Of a DNA stretch of 64,000 nt, positions 61,966 through 64,000 are shown piece after piece (within the stretch, counting starts at the first letter, position 1; each line of letters starts with the position of its first letter). Location: assembly GCF_008086045.1 (NCBI RefSeq), contig NZ_VSEY01000004.1, forward strand, positions 248,001-312,000, in the 5' to 3' direction. Made by a program: the position numbers and the translations under genes. Origin of the DNA: Nonomuraea sp. PA05. Lineage in GTDB: Bacteria > Actinomycetota > Actinomycetes > Streptosporangiales > Streptosporangiaceae. The notes beneath the pieces were generated by a model. The model was given only the letters and a program-made list of their open reading frames with translations, did no database searches and was not told where the DNA came from.

Positions 61966-62160
61966 ACGGCCAGGTACGCACCGATCTGAAGGTCGTGCAG
62001 GCCATGCTGGGGCATGCCAGCGTCGTGCTGACCGCCGACACCTACGTTTCGGTGCTGCCGGAGACTCGCGACCTGGACATCGGTGCCCAGACGATCCACA
62101 AGTCGGCTCGACAAGCGGAGCCGAACGAAACCGTCCTGGATCGCGCTGTCCCCGGCTCAG
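61966..62160 (+). pseudogene. Tyrosine recombinase (phage-type integrase) C-terminal remnant
   Basis: In frame from GTG 61995 and further upstream: DLKVVQAMLGHASVVLTADTYV and SVLPETRDLDIGAQ. LGHAS...T-x-x-TY is the C-terminal catalytic block (the HxxR-less end with the active Tyr) of XerC-like integrases. The N-terminal core is absent. Likely the scar of an integrated element; no att repeats were identified. Confidence 0.7.
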
Positions 62161-62183
62161 CAGCTCTCGCTGCTCAGAGCAGA

Positions 62184-62198
62184 TCTGCCCCAGGCAGA
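62184..62198. promoter_or_regulatory. PopR-type palindrome upstream of clpP
   Basis: TCTGCC-CCA-GGCAGA, perfect 6-bp arms around 3 bp. This is the form TCTGCC-N3-GGCAGA described for PopR at the clpP3 operon of Streptomyces lividans, as I recall it. Lies 42 bp before the ClpP start. Only one copy is seen here. Confidence 0.75.
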
Positions 62199-62239
62199 TC
62201 GTGTCGACGCCGGTCCGGATCGCCTCACAAGATGGACGC

Positions 62240-62866
62240 ATGAGCGAAGAATCGAAACTTCCGATGTTCAACCCACGAATGAGACGCGAGCTCTATGAGC
62301 AGCGAGTTCTCGTTCTCGACGGCCCTCTCGACGACGACAACGGAACGCTGCTGGCCACCCAGCTGATGGCACTCGCCACGCAGGACGCGTCGTCCGACAT
62401 CGCCTTGTGGATTCACTCCCCAGGCGGCTCGGTCCCGTCGATGCTGGCGATCCGCGACGTCATGCGCATCATTCCCTGTGACGTATCGACCCTCGTCCTG
62501 GGCATCGCTTACAGCGCCGGGCAGTTCTTGCTGTCGTCGGGGGCCCGTGGGAAGCGCCGCGCTCTGCCGCACTCACGAGTCCTGATGCACCAGGGCTCGG
62601 CGGGAATCGGTGGCACCGCGGTCGACATCGAGCTGCAGGCCGGCGACCTTCGGCATACGCGCGACACGGTGCTCGGTCTGATTGCCGAGGACACAGGTCA
62701 GCCTGTCGAGCGCATATTCGAGGACTCTCTGCACGATCGTTGGTACACGGCACAGGAAGCCCTGGACTACGGCTTCATCGACACCATCGTGCAGAACTTC
62801 GACGAGATCGCGCCGCAAAACCGCCCACGGCTCGGATTCGGCGTTCCCCAAGGAGTCGGCCAGTGA
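62240..62866 (+). CDS. clpP: ClpP-family peptidase, intact triad (clpP3-like)
   Basis: 208 aa from ATG 62240. ClpP fold. Catalytic Ser in LGIAYSAGQFLLSSG (the GxAxSxG motif), His in SRVLMHQGSAG, and Asp in FEDSLHDRWYTAQEAL. The QDASSDIALWIHSPGGSV loop is typical of handle-proximal strand. The second ClpP gene starts 3 bp before its stop (GTGA). With the PopR-type site and regulator this is the clpP3-clpP4 locus pattern. Forms a heteromeric barrel with the next protein, fed by a Clp ATPase. Confidence 0.92.
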   Translation: MSEESKLPMFNPRMRRELYEQRVLVLDGPLDDDNGTLLATQLMALATQDASSDIALWIHSPGGSVPSMLAIRDVMRIIPCDVSTLVLGIAYSAGQFLLSSGARGKRRALPHSRVLMHQGSAGIGGTAVDIELQAGDLRHTRDTVLGLIAEDTGQPVERIFEDSLHDRWYTAQEALDYGFIDTIVQNFDEIAPQNRPRLGFGVPQGVGQ

Positions 62867-63453
62867 CCACATATACGATCCCGAACGTCATCGCCTCGAA
62901 CCCTCGTGGCGAGCGGATCATGGATGTCTACTCGCACCTGCTCACCGAGCGGATCGTCTACCTGGGCACCGCAATCGACGCGGGCGTCGCGAATGCTCTC
63001 ATCGCGCAGCTGATCTTTCTGGAATCGGACAATCCCGAGGCGGAAATCCAGTTCTATATCAACTGCGAAGGCGGAGACCCGAGCGCGATGCTCGCGATCT
63101 ACGACACCATGCGCCATATCCGCCCGCGGGTTTCGACGACCTGTGTGGGACAGGCCGTCGCGGTGGGTGCCGTACTTCTCGCCGCGGGCGCCGAAGGCAA
63201 ACGTGCCGCTCTTCCCCACGCACGGATCATCCTGCACCAGCCGGCAGCCCAGGGACGCGGGGCGATCCCCGATCTCATCCTGCAGGCCGACGAGGTCGTA
63301 CGTGTCCGGGCGGACATCGAGCGCATACTTTCACGGCACACCGGCCAGACGGTCGAGACGCTGCGCGCCGACACCGATCACGATCGCGTGTTCACCGCTA
63401 CCGCGGCCATGGAGTACGGGCTCCTCGACCAGATCATCGAGGAGCGTTCATAG
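62863..63453 (+). CDS. clpP: ClpP-family subunit with Ser-to-Ala at the nucleophile (clpP4-like)
   Basis: 196 aa from GTG 62863. The FIGCEGGDPSAM-like loop reads YINCEGGDPSAMLAIYD. Where ClpP has GQAAS..A, this protein has CVGQAVAVGAVLLAAG, so the nucleophile Ser is Ala and only His (IILHQP) and Asp (RADTDHDR) remain. Otherwise well conserved, so it is probably a structural or regulatory ring, like ClpR of cyanobacteria and plastids. Translationally coupled to the intact ClpP gene. Confidence 0.9.
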   Translation: MTTYTIPNVIASNPRGERIMDVYSHLLTERIVYLGTAIDAGVANALIAQLIFLESDNPEAEIQFYINCEGGDPSAMLAIYDTMRHIRPRVSTTCVGQAVAVGAVLLAAGAEGKRAALPHARIILHQPAAQGRGAIPDLILQADEVVRVRADIERILSRHTGQTVETLRADTDHDRVFTATAAMEYGLLDQIIEERS

Positions 63454-63480
63454 GCCCGTGGACAAGCCCGGCAAGCCGCG

Positions 63481-63834
63481 CTACGCGGCCAGAGCGTACG
63501 CCGCCGAGCAGGTGGCACCTCTCGACGCGCCCTGCTGAGCGGGCCGCAAACTCTCGGCAACGGCAAGGGTCAGATCGACCAGGGTCACATCCAGCGCCCC
63601 GGCGACCGCGGCGATCATTTCGCTCGACGGCTCCTTGACGCCTCGTTCGATCTCGGAGAGATATTGCGGCGAGACTCCGGCGCGGCTTGCCGTCTCGCTC
63701 AGCTTCTCGCCCCGCTCATGGCGAAGCCCTCGCAAGCACTCACCGAGCACCTGCCGCCACAGCGGCTCGCGAGCCGGAGACGGCTCGGGGGCGGTCCGAT
63801 TGATCGCTGGACGCGACGGCAGGGGTGTGGCCAT
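63481..63834 (-). CDS. popR: PopR/ClgR-like HTH regulator of clpP
   Basis: 117 aa from ATG 63834. Single XRE-type HTH: WRQVLGECLRGLRHERGEKL, ASRAGVSPQYLSEIERG, PSSEMIAAVAGALDVTL. ClgR/PopR family. C-terminus ends ...AAYALAA, like the ssrA-type degron, and PopR in Streptomyces is reported to be degraded by ClpP1P2 through C-terminal alanines. Convergent with the clpP4-like gene, 27 bp apart. It should activate the clpP pair when its own degradation stops. Confidence 0.88.
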   Translation of the reverse strand: MATPLPSRPAINRTAPEPSPAREPLWRQVLGECLRGLRHERGEKLSETASRAGVSPQYLSEIERGVKEPSSEMIAAVAGALDVTLVDLTLAVAESLRPAQQGASRGATCSAAYALAA

Positions 63835-63942
63835 ACCTCACCATAGGTCGATGGCGCGTTCGAGTTCTGCCGGCTTCGCGCAGAGCGGAACCGTCTCCGC
63901 CTACCCTTGCCCAGCCTCAGGCCGTTCGCGCGCTCACCGAGC

Positions 63943-63970
63943 GGTCGTCGCGGCGGCGACCACTCGGTGA
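63943..63970. promoter_or_regulatory. Inverted repeat upstream of popR
   Basis: TCACCGAG and CTCGGTGA flank about 17 bp within gcgctcaccgagcggtcgtcgcggcggcgaccactcggtgaagcc, in the popR leader region. Could be an operator or hairpin. Coordinates are approximate. Confidence 0.4.
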
Positions 63971-64000
63971 AGCCTCCGGCCACGGTGCCCGGCCTGCTGC

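Overview
The window is high-GC DNA with dense, often overlapping genes, frequent GTG/TTG starts, an F420-type LLM oxidoreductase, LAL and SARP-type giant regulators, PadR/DUF1048 and DUF6623 genes. This points to a filamentous actinomycete, most likely Streptosporangiaceae (Nonomuraea-like). The genus is an inference. No rRNA, tRNA or CRISPR array was recognised. The content is typical of an accessory chromosome arm: regulators, catabolic islands, secreted proteins and several gene remnants.

Regions: 1-3.0 kb, 3' truncated LAL regulator divergent from a degenerate SDR. 3.0-7.5 kb, CGNR zinc-finger regulator / VOC protein, flavin-nucleotide-binding protein plus [3Fe-4S] ferredoxin, an MFS remnant, and a coupled MFS/alpha-beta hydrolase pair with a repeated operator. 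7.7-11.7 kb, STAS protein, PadR-DUF1048-DUF1048 operon, LuxR regulator, DUF6623 and a small secreted protein, ECF sigma factor. 11.7-24.9 kb, a light-response and carotenoid island: ECF sigma and B12-type MerR (LitR/CarH-like), then crtE-crtI-crtB-plsX, an opposed crtA-like gene, plsY, and an opposite-strand run of SDR/DUF2867, cruF, crtD-like desaturase and glycosyltransferase, then a photolyase. crtE and the photolyase share a near-identical ECF-type promoter. No lycopene cyclase is seen, so the expected pigment is an acyclic hydroxylated, glycosylated and perhaps acylated carotenoid.

25.0-27.2 kb holds a secreted deaminase-fold toxin candidate followed by a tandem SUKH (SMI1/KNR4) immunity-type protein. 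27.2-30.3 kb is a Tat-exported GH127 enzyme with a LamG insert and a LacI-type operator. 30.8-41.1 kb is a peptide-uptake and catabolism island (fused DppD-DppF ATPase, DppC, DppB, DppA, M19-like dipeptidase, amidohydrolase) opposite an IclR regulator and an ornithine cyclodeaminase-family gene. 41.1-42.6 kb is Lrp/AsnC divergent from tryptophan 2,3-dioxygenase. 42.6-47 kb has orphan proteins, a double-length TetR protein and a tiny-ORF/terminator element.

47.1-55.4 kb carries a DUF4188 protein, an AraJ-type MFS exporter, a secreted alpha/beta hydrolase, a 2TM protein, a SARP-ATPase regulator, a bile-acid:sodium-symporter-family protein and an LLM oxidoreductase. 55.5-61.7 kb has a secreted parallel beta-helix protein with twin C-terminal jelly-roll modules, an RsbW-like kinase, a CoA-disulfide-reductase-like flavoprotein, an MFS remnant and a DUF6461-like protein. 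62-64 kb is an integrase remnant abutting a clpP3-clpP4-popR type locus: one ClpP with an intact triad, one with Ser replaced by Ala, a PopR-type palindrome upstream, and a PopR-like regulator ending in a degron-like Ala-Leu-Ala-Ala.
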